A stretch of 8,281 nt of DNA from the NCBI GenBank assembly GCA_020058315.1, contig JAGVEK010000355.1:1-8281 (forward strand). The letters run 5' to 3'. This stretch comes from Candidatus Zixiibacteriota bacterium (GTDB taxonomy: Bacteria; Zixibacteria; MSB-5A5; WJJR01). Position 1 is the first letter of the stretch; each line of letters begins with the position of its first letter. The translations under genes and the position numbers were made by a program. Below are positions 1 through 6,368 of the stretch, one piece after another. The notes below the pieces were generated by a model, which searched no databases, was not told where the DNA came from, and was given only the letters and a program-made list of their open reading frames with translations.

Positions 1-1006
1 ACACGTCGTTGGCCGCCCAGGGAACAGTGCAGTAGAACAAGTACGAGTGGATGCAGTAACTCGCTGAGGGGGTCTTTGGGTTAACGTACGGCTGCATATC
101 AATGTCCAAGACATGTGTCTCGCCTGATCGGACCGGAAAATCATATACATCAGGATAGACCATCGCGCCGGGGCACCAGTTGGCTCGGTCGTAAAGCCAG
201 GTGCCGGCCTGCGGGTATAACGGATTCGTGCCGCACTTGCGCCAGATCTGACGCTGATCACAAAGCGAATCATCGAGCAATACCCGGCGGTACTTACTGC
301 AGAATTCCGCGCAGTTCTCGGAGTCGTCCATCCCGTGACCCGTTTGCATAATTCGCAGACGCGCCACCTGCGCGCCATAACGGCCGGTAAACGAGATGGG
401 ATGCAGAAGGCTTTCAATCGGTTGTGAGCTGTCACCATGGGGGAACGACCCATTCCACAGCGTATCCAGCCCCACACATTGCATCGGGGGTCTTCCCTCG
501 GTCAGCGCGAAGTCCAACGTGATCCGCCACCCACGGTCAGTATTGCTCTCATATCCGCCGTGATTGAACTCGACCTCCACCGAGTCGTGAAGGAGAAAGG
601 CAAAATCCGAAATGTCGACCCGCCACGTAAAGTGCCATGCCGGCCCGAAGCGTGAGCCATAAGGCGAAATCATCCGGGCCAGTTCGATGTCTTTGGATGC
701 GGAAGCAATCCCACCGACCCGGCGAAGGTTGATGGCATCGATGTAGTCCCACTCCCCGCATCGCAGGCTGTCCGGGCAACGGTAGGTGACCGAGAGAACC
801 ACACGGCGGTACTCAACGGCGGCGGTTGGGAAAACCGCCCAACTCTTGTACGCGTTGAATCCCTTCGAGGGGTCCGTGACCACCAGTGTCTTGTCATGAG
901 AGACAACGTGTGTAACCTCGTTTGGCTTTGCCTCCCCTTCCAGAATGAAGGGGGCGAGAAGCAGAAACAAGGTCGCGTATGCGAGTGGGGTGATGTGTCT
1001 CATCAT
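1..1006 (-). CDS. Secreted PNGase F-like peptide-N4-(N-acetylglucosaminyl)asparagine amidase, 3' end cut by window edge
   Basis: This open frame gives 335 residues and continues past the left edge, so the C-terminus is missing. It begins with two adjacent ATGs (1006, 1003) and a hydrophobic signal peptide (about residues 1-26), implying export. The body matches the PNGase F fold family, which cleaves the amide bond between Asn and N-linked glycans. Aligned from memory to the Elizabethkingia enzyme, C77/C83 match the first disulfide, and Asp87 in Cys-Gly-Glu-Trp-Asp matches the essential catalytic Asp60. Cys232-Ala-Glu-Phe-Cys236 matches the Cys-Ala-Glu-Trp-Cys segment holding Glu206 (here Glu234). 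C258 and C278 in the Asp-Arg-Ala-x-Trp-Cys-Pro-Gly block match the third disulfide. The residue equivalent to Glu118 appears to be replaced (region 145-152). It lies 83 bases after the ferredoxin-type gene; a weak GC-rich inverted repeat (1057-1076) sits between them. The ribosome-binding site is poor (GAGG 13 bases before the first ATG). Family assignment is firm; true glycan substrate is inferred. Confidence 0.88.
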   Translation of the reverse strand, partial: MMRHITPLAYATLFLLLAPFILEGEAKPNEVTHVVSHDKTLVVTDPSKGFNAYKSWAVFPTAAVEYRRVVLSVTYRCPDSLRCGEWDYIDAINLRRVGGIASASKDIELARMISPYGSRFGPAWHFTWRVDISDFAFLLHDSVEVEFNHGGYESNTDRGWRITLDFALTEGRPPMQCVGLDTLWNGSFPHGDSSQPIESLLHPISFTGRYGAQVARLRIMQTGHGMDDSENCAEFCSKYRRVLLDDSLCDQRQIWRKCGTNPLYPQAGTWLYDRANWCPGAMVYPDVYDFPVRSGETHVLDIDMQPYVNPKTPSASYCIHSYLFYCTVPWAANDV

Positions 1007-1089
1007 TGGGGTGAGGCATCCTCGATCTGAGTCATTCGTCAAGTCAATTCGCACGACCCGGCGGGGGAAGACCGGGCCCCGATCGGGCA

Positions 1090-2346
1090 TTAAGCATTCC
1101 TTTGAATCGACGCCAAGAAACGCGACCGGAGAGTGTCGCCCATCAAAGCCCGCTTGACCGGTGCCAGTCGGAGGAATGCGCCGACAAAGGCGCGCATGAA
1201 CGCCTGCGTCGTATTGTTTGGATCTGGAAACAGCAGATTCTGCAAAGTCCCGCGCTCAAGGCACTGGAGGACGACACGCTCGATCGTGTTCTCCGGGTGT
1301 AAGACACGCTGCTTGCGTTTGACCAGCGTCATGGCACCTGACGGGCACTTGACGGCGCAAACACCGCATCCAAGGCACACCGATTCGTCCACGTGTGACA
1401 CGATTTCATCATTGAATGTGATGGCATCGATGGGGCATGCCTCAGCACATGTCCCGCATTCACTGCATATGCCGGCGTCGCGCCGTGCCATGAACGTGGA
1501 GGTCACTACCGTGTTGGGATAGCCGAACTTGCTGACACCCAAAAGAACATTGCAGCAGCACGGGCAGCAGTGGCAAATGAATGACACGTCGCGGCGCACG
1601 TTGTCTGCCATCAGCACGAGTCCAATCTCCCTGGAGCGAGCCAGGTTGTCTTGCATCTCCGATTGTGAAACCTCCCGTGCGAAACCGCGACGGACCATGT
1701 ATTCCGTACCCGAGCCCAAGGTCGAACAAGTTTCGAGAGGGATATCGCAGGATTTCAAACCGGCATGGAGCTTCTCATGACGGCAGGAACACAAGCCAAT
1801 TGCGAACGACTTGGCCTCCGACACAATCGCAGCAGCTTTCTCGTAGTCCAGCACCTCGACATGCTCGCTGGTGCCGAGTGCCTCCTCGTGTGGCAAAGTC
1901 CGCACGACAGAGACGCGTTCACCATGGCCGAAATTGGCGGCATAGAATGTCCCCGGCGCCTGCAGGTAGTCATGGAACAGTTCCGCCCATTCGCGAGTCG
2001 GCAGGTTGGCTCCAGTGCGCATCATGGTCAGTTCGAAGATGCCGATGATCAGCGGTGAAATGGTGTAGTGGTATTCCCCTCGAAGCCAGATGTCCATCAC
2101 CAGACCTTTGTCGCATAGGCTCTCCAGGAGTCGCCGCACTTCAGCGTTGGGCAGTCCGGATGCTTCTGCAACCTTCGGCAGGGTGGCCAGCCCAAAGGGC
2201 ATTCGAACAACGAGATCGGCTTCTTCGGTGCTGTAGAGCGCGCGGAGCATGGCATGCAGGGTCTCGTTCCACGGGACCCTGACCGTCAGGCCGTCAATCT
2301 TCCTGCCGAGTTCGCGGTAAATGTCTTTTGCAGTCATGTGGCCCAT
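1090..2346 (-). CDS. Cysteine-rich 4Fe-4S ferredoxin-type protein with N-terminal winged-helix-like region
   Basis: An iron-sulfur protein of 418 residues from the chosen ATG. The N-terminal 100 or so residues look helical and winged-helix-like (a Pro-Lys-Val-Ala-Glu-Ala-Ser-Gly-Leu-Pro segment followed by a recognition-like helix). The middle holds two unusual cysteine groups: Cys-Ser-Cys-x11-Cys-x6-Cys (about 186-207) and a dense Cys-His-Cys-Cys-Pro-Cys-Cys-Cys run (about 258-265). Two classical ferredoxin motifs follow, Cys-x2-Cys-x2-Cys-x3-Cys-Pro, at about 294-304 and 324-334, each fitting one 4Fe-4S cluster. No signal peptide is seen, so it should be cytoplasmic. A longer frame opens with TTG at 2352, but AGGAGG at 2353-2358 abuts that codon and is 6 bases from ATG 2346, which is therefore the start. 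It follows the aldo/keto reductase by 30 bases, so co-transcription and electron exchange with it are plausible. The exact redox partner and substrate are unknown. Confidence 0.88.
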   Translation of the reverse strand: MGHMTAKDIYRELGRKIDGLTVRVPWNETLHAMLRALYSTEEADLVVRMPFGLATLPKVAEASGLPNAEVRRLLESLCDKGLVMDIWLRGEYHYTISPLIIGIFELTMMRTGANLPTREWAELFHDYLQAPGTFYAANFGHGERVSVVRTLPHEEALGTSEHVEVLDYEKAAAIVSEAKSFAIGLCSCRHEKLHAGLKSCDIPLETCSTLGSGTEYMVRRGFAREVSQSEMQDNLARSREIGLVLMADNVRRDVSFICHCCPCCCNVLLGVSKFGYPNTVVTSTFMARRDAGICSECGTCAEACPIDAITFNDEIVSHVDESVCLGCGVCAVKCPSGAMTLVKRKQRVLHPENTIERVVLQCLERGTLQNLLFPDPNNTTQAFMRAFVGAFLRLAPVKRALMGDTLRSRFLASIQRNA

Positions 2347-2352
2347 GGCCAA

Positions 2353-2358
2353 CCTCCT
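2353..2358 (-). promoter_or_regulatory. Ribosome-binding site of the ferredoxin-type gene
   Basis: A perfect AGGAGG (minus strand) sits 6 bases before ATG 2346 and directly touches the upstream TTG at 2352. It therefore selects 2346 over the longer TTG-initiated frame. It lies in the short gap after the TGA stop of the aldo/keto reductase and supports independent initiation of the second gene. Confidence 0.75.
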
Positions 2359-2376
2359 GCAGAGCTGCGAAACCGT

Positions 2377-3519
2377 TCATTTGCCGAAATACGCCGCAAC
2401 TTCCTTGATCCGCTCCTGGGTGAGAATCCCCTGTGGGCAGAGTTTCACGCAAGTGCCGCACTCATCGCACTGGGACGCGAATCCCGGTCCGTTTGAGACT
2501 CCGGCTTTCAACATGAATTCGTAGATGGCCTTTGCGCGGTCAGGTGCATCGTACATGTGCGCCAGATTGTACATTTCAAAACAGGTGGGAATGTTCACGC
2601 CGGAAGGGCAGGGGAGACAATAGTCGCAACTCGTGCAAGCGATTTTGATCCGTCTCCGGTATTCTGATTTGACATCATCGAACAGTGTAAGTTCCCCTGG
2701 CATGAGGGAGCCGGGGTGCGCTGACTCAGCACAGGCAATGTTCTCCCGCACTTGTTCGAGCGTCGACATGCCCGAGAGGACCACGGCAATCTCCGGGTGG
2801 TTCCATATCCATCTCAACGCCCACTCAGCCAGGCTGCGCTGCACCGGCGCCCGATTCCAGATCTCGCGAATTCCCGCGATTTCTCGTGTGAGCACGCCGC
2901 CACGGAGCGGCTCCATAATCACAATCCCAAGCCCCTTGCCCGCAGCGTAACGCAGCCCGTCCGATCCTGCCTGATACCCCTCATCCATGAAGTTGTATTG
3001 AATCTGGCAGAAGGTCCAATCGTAAGCATCGACAATCCCTTTGAAGACGTCGATCTGATCGTGGAATGAGAATCCCGCATACCGTATTCGCCCGTCGGCG
3101 ATTGCACTGTCGAGGAATTCCATGATCCCAAGCTGCGAGATCTTTTCCCAAGATGCCTTGCCGAGCGAATGAACGAGGTAGAAGTCAATTTGGCTCGTCT
3201 GCAGCCGGACAAGCTGCTCGTCGAGGTATCGATCCATGTCCTCACGCGTGTTGATCAGCCAGCTCGGCAGTTTTGTCGCAAGCTGCACTTTCTCCCGATA
3301 CCCGTCTTGCAGCGCCCGCCCGACAAACGGTTCGCTTTCCCCGTTGTGATACGGATAGGCCGTATCAACGTAATTCACGCCACGTTCGATTGCGAAGCGG
3401 AGCATCTCTGTCGCCAGAGGCTCATTGATGTGGCCGTCCGTGTCCACGGGCAGACGCATGCAGCCGAAGCCCAGGATGGAGAGGTCGGGTTCGACGTTTG
3501 GGATTGTCCTGTAGAGCAT
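2377..3519 (-). CDS. Aldo/keto reductase with C-terminal 4Fe-4S dicluster domain (COG1453-like)
   Basis: An oxidoreductase of 380 residues. Residues 1-280 are a TIM-barrel aldo/keto reductase with the catalytic tetrad visible: Asp52 and Tyr57 (Asp-Thr-Ala-Tyr-Pro-Tyr), Lys83 (Ala-Thr-Lys-Leu-Pro) and His117 (Tyr-Leu-Val-His-Ser). These enzymes normally reduce carbonyls with NAD(P)H. The C-terminal 90 residues add a ferredoxin-type tail: C295, C298, C301, C304 and C313 in a Cys-x2-Cys-x2-Cys-x2-Cys-Pro-x-Gly-Val segment, then C351, C354, C357 and C361 in Cys-x2-Cys-Gly-x-Cys-x3-Cys-Pro. This suggests electrons can pass between NAD(P)H chemistry and iron-sulfur carriers. A longer frame starts at TTG 3624, but family members start at the Met-Leu-Tyr-Arg segment, so ATG 3519 was chosen; its ribosome-binding site is weak. 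It lies 115 bases after the lyase and 30 bases before the ferredoxin-type gene. Substrate unknown. Confidence 0.9.
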   Translation of the reverse strand: MLYRTIPNVEPDLSILGFGCMRLPVDTDGHINEPLATEMLRFAIERGVNYVDTAYPYHNGESEPFVGRALQDGYREKVQLATKLPSWLINTREDMDRYLDEQLVRLQTSQIDFYLVHSLGKASWEKISQLGIMEFLDSAIADGRIRYAGFSFHDQIDVFKGIVDAYDWTFCQIQYNFMDEGYQAGSDGLRYAAGKGLGIVIMEPLRGGVLTREIAGIREIWNRAPVQRSLAEWALRWIWNHPEIAVVLSGMSTLEQVRENIACAESAHPGSLMPGELTLFDDVKSEYRRRIKIACTSCDYCLPCPSGVNIPTCFEMYNLAHMYDAPDRAKAIYEFMLKAGVSNGPGFASQCDECGTCVKLCPQGILTQERIKEVAAYFGK

Positions 3520-3634
3520 GTTCGGCCTAAATGCTTTCAAGTCCTGATGAATCCGCGAATTTGGCAATACCGCCAGCAGAGCGGACAAGGGGCATGATGT
3601 CCCTTGCCTGAAAAACCTGCGCAATCGGATCGGA

Positions 3635-5167
3635 TTAGTAATCCTTCCCCAAACTTCCCACGACCCTCTCGACCTCCACCAGAATCTGCCCCGACTTCAC
3701 CAGCGCCTGCATGATGTTATGATCCGGGTACATCGGCCGGTCTTCATCGAGATGAGCAACGTGCTTGCGGATGACAGATTTGGCGGTCGATACACCTTTT
3801 CCGGGAGTGAAATCACGGAAGTCCAGTGCCTGCGCCGCCGCCATGAGTTCGATCCCGAGAACACCATAGGCGTTTTCGATGATCTGGCCATTCTTGAGTG
3901 CCGTGTTCATCCCCATGGAGACAAAATCCTCTTGATCGGCGGCGGCGGGAATTGAGCCAATGCTGGCCGGCGCGGAAAGCATTCGCTGCTCCACAATGAG
4001 CGTGTCCGCCGTGTACTGGCTGAGCATCATGCCTGAGAACATGCTGGCACCCTTGGTCAGGAACGGAGGAAGGCCGACACTCAAAGCCGGATTGGTCAGA
4101 CGATTCAGACGGCGTTCCGCCAGTACGCACACCATCGTGATCGCAATTCCCGCCATGTCCATAGGCAGCGAAACCGGTGATCCCTGGAAGTTGGCGCCTG
4201 TCAGCGTCAGTTTCTTCTCCGGAATGAAGATTGGATTGTCGCCAACCCCGTTCAGCTCAATTTCCACTTGAGCACGCGCGAATGCCAGAGCATCGTGTGC
4301 CGCACCAATCACTTGTGGCGATGAGCGCATCGAATACGCGTCCTGCACTTTGGTCTTCAGCTTGCCAGTGACCAGATCGCTGCTTTCAATGCACTTCATG
4401 ATCGCCTTGGCGCTGCGCACCGCTCCTGGAAACCCGCGCAATTCGTGCAGGAGCGCGTTGTACGGTTTCATATTTGCGAAGAGCGCTTCCAGACTCATCG
4501 CGCAGGCAATTTCGGCCTGCTTGAGCCAACGGTTCATGTCCCAGAGGTGAATCGCGCTCATCGCGGTCAGGAGGTTGGAGCCGTTGATCGTCGCCAGCCC
4601 GTCACGCGCCTGCAAGTAGGGGATGGGAATTCCCGCTCTGTCCAACGCCGCCTTGCCCGGCAGACGTTGCCCCTGGTAGAACGCCTCGCCCTCACCCATG
4701 AGCAGGAGTGCAATCTGCGACATCGGCGCCAGATCTCCCGAAGCGCCCACCGATCCTTTCTGACACACGACCGGCGTCACACCCTTGTTTAGCATCTCCA
4801 GTAGAGTGAGCGTAATCTCGGGACGGCACCCGGAATTCCCGTGCGCGTGCACATTGATCCGGCCGGCCATTGCGCCCCGGACATGCTCAATTGGCGCCGG
4901 ATCGCCGATCCCCGCGGCGTGATTGTAGATCAGGTATCTCTGAAACTGCTGGACCTGCTCATCGGTCAGCACGACTTCCGAGAATTCCCCGATCCCGGTG
5001 TTGACACCGTACATGATCTCCCGGGCCTGAAGCTTCTCCTCCAGCATCGCCCGGCATTTCTTGATCCGCAGGAGCGCATCCGGGTGAAGTTCCACTTTCT
5101 CGCCGTGACGGGCGATGCGAACCAGCTTGTCGATTGTCAGACCCGAACCATCAAGAATGATACTCAT
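3635..5167 (-). CDS. hutH: MIO-type histidine/aromatic amino acid ammonia-lyase (HutH-like)
   Basis: An enzyme of 510 residues, the usual HutH length. The family eliminates ammonia from an amino acid (histidine to urocanate in HutH) using a 4-methylideneimidazole-5-one cofactor formed autocatalytically from Ala-Ser-Gly. That triad is at 142-144 in Gly-Ser-Val-Gly-Ala-Ser-Gly-Asp-Leu-Ala-Pro. Other active-site positions match the Pseudomonas enzyme closely: Tyr53, His83, Asn195, Tyr278, Arg281 and Glu413 (Gln-Glu-Asp). The selectivity pair is Asn82-His83 instead of the usual Ser-His. The Asn-Phe-Gln-Gly and Gln-Glu-Asp-Phe-Val-Ser-Met stretches differ from typical HutH (His at the third and fourth positions respectively), so other aromatic substrates are possible. 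The frame extends to ATG 5260, but GAGGAG 5174-5179 lies 6 bases before ATG 5167, and the protein then starts as the family does. No hutU, hutI or hutG is adjacent, which weakens the classical histidine-degradation reading. Confidence 0.9.
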   Translation of the reverse strand: MSIILDGSGLTIDKLVRIARHGEKVELHPDALLRIKKCRAMLEEKLQAREIMYGVNTGIGEFSEVVLTDEQVQQFQRYLIYNHAAGIGDPAPIEHVRGAMAGRINVHAHGNSGCRPEITLTLLEMLNKGVTPVVCQKGSVGASGDLAPMSQIALLLMGEGEAFYQGQRLPGKAALDRAGIPIPYLQARDGLATINGSNLLTAMSAIHLWDMNRWLKQAEIACAMSLEALFANMKPYNALLHELRGFPGAVRSAKAIMKCIESSDLVTGKLKTKVQDAYSMRSSPQVIGAAHDALAFARAQVEIELNGVGDNPIFIPEKKLTLTGANFQGSPVSLPMDMAGIAITMVCVLAERRLNRLTNPALSVGLPPFLTKGASMFSGMMLSQYTADTLIVEQRMLSAPASIGSIPAAADQEDFVSMGMNTALKNGQIIENAYGVLGIELMAAAQALDFRDFTPGKGVSTAKSVIRKHVAHLDEDRPMYPDHNIMQALVKSGQILVEVERVVGSLGKDY

Positions 5168-5173
5168 CATCGT

Positions 5174-5179
5174 CTCCTC
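5174..5179 (-). promoter_or_regulatory. Ribosome-binding site of the ammonia-lyase
   Basis: GAGGAG on the minus strand, 3 bases from ATG 5170 and 6 bases from ATG 5167. The spacing favours 5167 and argues against the ATG at 5260, which would add 31 residues of Pro/Gly-rich sequence absent from the family. Confidence 0.65.
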
Positions 5180-5228
5180 TGCGATCCCAAGGTATGATGG
5201 AACTGCGATCTGTTCAACCGCCTCGTGC

Positions 5229-5244
5229 GAACCGGGCCCGGTTC
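5229..5244. promoter_or_regulatory. Perfect 16-bp palindrome upstream of the ammonia-lyase, possible operator
   Basis: GAACCGGGCCCGGTTC is a perfect dyad with no spacer, about 60 bases upstream of the chosen lyase start. Its location between the upstream terminator-like hairpin and the ribosome-binding site is where an operator would be expected. No convincing -10 box is seen beside it, and the regulator is unknown. The only promoter-like match nearby is a weak TTGAAC with TACCTT 17 bases on, which is not called as a feature. Confidence 0.35.
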
Positions 5245-5304
5245 CGGCTGGGGGAGCCATCGTTTTGTCATCGTCTCACACCCCGAATTTGATCCAAAGC
5301 TCCA

Positions 5305-5328
5305 GTCGGCATCGACTCTTCAGCCGAC
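5305..5328. other. Stem-loop in the gap upstream of the ammonia-lyase
   Basis: GTCGGC and GCCGAC form a 6-bp perfect inverted repeat around a 12-base loop. It could be a leader RNA hairpin of the lyase transcript or a protein-binding dyad. There is no T-tract, so a terminator is unlikely. Confidence 0.25.
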
Positions 5329-5391
5329 CCGATCCCGAATTGAACGCCTGCAGCGCCGTCCAAGCTCTGGGGCGGGCACCAAAGGATAAGG

Positions 5392-5414
5392 CCCCGCCGC
5401 GCCGTGCGACGGGG
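5392..5414 (-). terminator. Terminator-like GC-rich hairpin after the Cys-type DUF1573 gene
   Basis: On the minus strand CCCCGTCGC, a 5-base loop and GCGGCGGGG form a 9-bp stem with one G-T wobble. It lies 27 bases after the TAA stop of the DUF1573 gene, and the sequence after it is moderately T-rich (CCTTATCCTTT). It probably separates the DUF1573 transcript from the lyase operon. The T-tract is imperfect, so termination may be partial. Confidence 0.55.
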
Positions 5415-5441
5415 TCTTGATCATCCACCGATGAATCGAGA

Positions 5442-6206
5442 TTAATGTGCGGCCGCAGGTGTTTGTATCCAGCGATTCTCCTTCACGATTGGCAGCGTGT
5501 ACCGCGTGTGGCTGGAGTCAGACACCTCAAATGTCAGAGACTTTACGATCATTGTGTCAGCATCCACCGGATCGATCGTGATTTGCAGAGAGGATGCTTC
5601 TCCGGGGGCAATATCTCCCTTCGGTATATCAACATGGATGTGGGCAAGTGGCGGTGACACCTGCCGTATCTGGAGCTTCTGGTCTGACCAGTTATGGACA
5701 CTGACCTTGCAGTCCCAGACCGGGGCCTTGGCCAGGTCTCGCAGACTGTCTAAGTTCAGGCGCGGTGGGCTGAAAGTCACCGGCCTCAGTGAGTCCGGAG
5801 TCGGTGTCGGGAACGCGGTGAAAGCCAGCACCGGAGGAGCCTCCCCGGGCGATTCCATCAGGATGGTGGAGGATTTCCTCACGGCTCCGCTGTATACTCC
5901 CGTCGAAAAAATAACTTCGACGCCTGTGCTATCGCCGGCCGACAGCGCCTTCTTCTTCAGGGGCGCTTTCGTGCAACCGCATCCGGGGCGCACATCGGTG
6001 AGGCGCAGCGTGTCGGTCCCGCTGTTCTTCAGCCAGAAGACATGGGAGATCTTGGATGCCTGGGTGGTATAGCCGTAGTCGAACACCGTCTCCGGTACCT
6101 CAAGCTTTGGCCCCACTGTCTTGGGCGGTGCCGGATCCGCGGCTCGTGGTGCGGGGGCCGTGCCGGCGACCAGCGCCAGCGCGAGCAACATGACCTTACT
6201 CTTCAT
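5442..6206 (-). CDS. Exported DUF1573 protein, cysteine form (paralogue of the neighbouring TGA-containing gene)
   Basis: A protein of 254 residues. Residues 1-23 form a signal peptide (Lys-Ser-Lys, hydrophobic core, Arg-Ala-Ala before the mature end), so it acts outside the cytoplasm. Residues about 33-130 are a DUF1573 domain, an immunoglobulin-like beta-sandwich family of unknown function. The signature is Phe-Asp-Tyr-Gly, then Ser-His-Val-Phe-Trp-Leu-Lys, and Arg-Pro-Gly-Cys76-Gly-Cys78-Thr. Residues about 140-245 form a second beta-rich domain with a Pro-Gly-Glu-Ala-Ser-Ser turn, resembling another DUF1573-like or choice-of-anchor fold. The frame stays open upstream to 6320, but ATG 6206 opens the signal peptide and has AAGGAG 10 bases before it. 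It lies 162 bases after its paralogue. Cys76-x-Cys78 could be redox-active or bind metal; this is inference. Confidence 0.88.
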   Translation of the reverse strand: MKSKVMLLALALVAGTAPAPRAADPAPPKTVGPKLEVPETVFDYGYTTQASKISHVFWLKNSGTDTLRLTDVRPGCGCTKAPLKKKALSAGDSTGVEVIFSTGVYSGAVRKSSTILMESPGEAPPVLAFTAFPTPTPDSLRPVTFSPPRLNLDSLRDLAKAPVWDCKVSVHNWSDQKLQIRQVSPPLAHIHVDIPKGDIAPGEASSLQITIDPVDADTMIVKSLTFEVSDSSHTRYTLPIVKENRWIQTPAAAH

Positions 6207-6313
6207 CTTGGCTGAACTCCTTGTGATGGGTGGTTGGGAATCGATCTCATGTAGCTGATGGATGGGTCCATTGGGCGCGCGATTCTCTGCGGTCTTTCTG
6301 AACCAATGAGCAA

Positions 6314-6343
6314 CGGGCACGCCGGTGAAGGCCGGCGTGCCCG
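6314..6343. terminator. Perfect 12-bp hairpin between the two DUF1573 genes
   Basis: CGGGCACGCCGG and its exact complement flank a 6-base loop. It lies 25 bases beyond the TAG stop of the TGA-containing gene. On the minus strand no T-tract follows, while a T-rich stretch precedes it. It may be an atypical terminator, a transcript-stabilising 3' structure or an attenuator setting the ratio of the two paralogues. The stem is too strong to be chance; the role is uncertain. Confidence 0.5.
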
Positions 6344-6368
6344 CAAAAGAAACCGGTCTGTGTGCGAC

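Noticed and set aside
1057..1076. CCCGG/CCGGG inverted repeat between the ferredoxin-type and PNGase-like genes as a terminator.
   Set aside because: Only 5 bp of stem and no T-tract in GC-rich DNA; too weak to call.
2377..2379. The TGA ending the aldo/keto reductase is in the same frame as the following ferredoxin-type gene, so read-through would fuse them; a second Sec codon was considered.
   Set aside because: The reductase ends where the family usually ends, the nine codons after the TGA look like non-coding leader, and a perfect AGGAGG with an ATG follows. The shared frame has a one-in-three chance.
3586..3606. CAAGGG/CCCTTG inverted repeat between the lyase and the aldo/keto reductase.
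   Set aside because: A 6-bp stem with a 9-base loop and no T-tract; could be chance and does not clearly separate the genes.
3520..3624. N-terminal extension of the aldo/keto reductase from TTG 3624.
   Set aside because: It would add 35 residues not typical of the family, starts with TTG and has no good ribosome-binding site.
5168..5260. N-terminal extension of the ammonia-lyase from ATG 5260.
   Set aside because: It would cover the 16-bp palindrome and add non-family sequence, whereas GAGGAG is well placed for ATG 5167.
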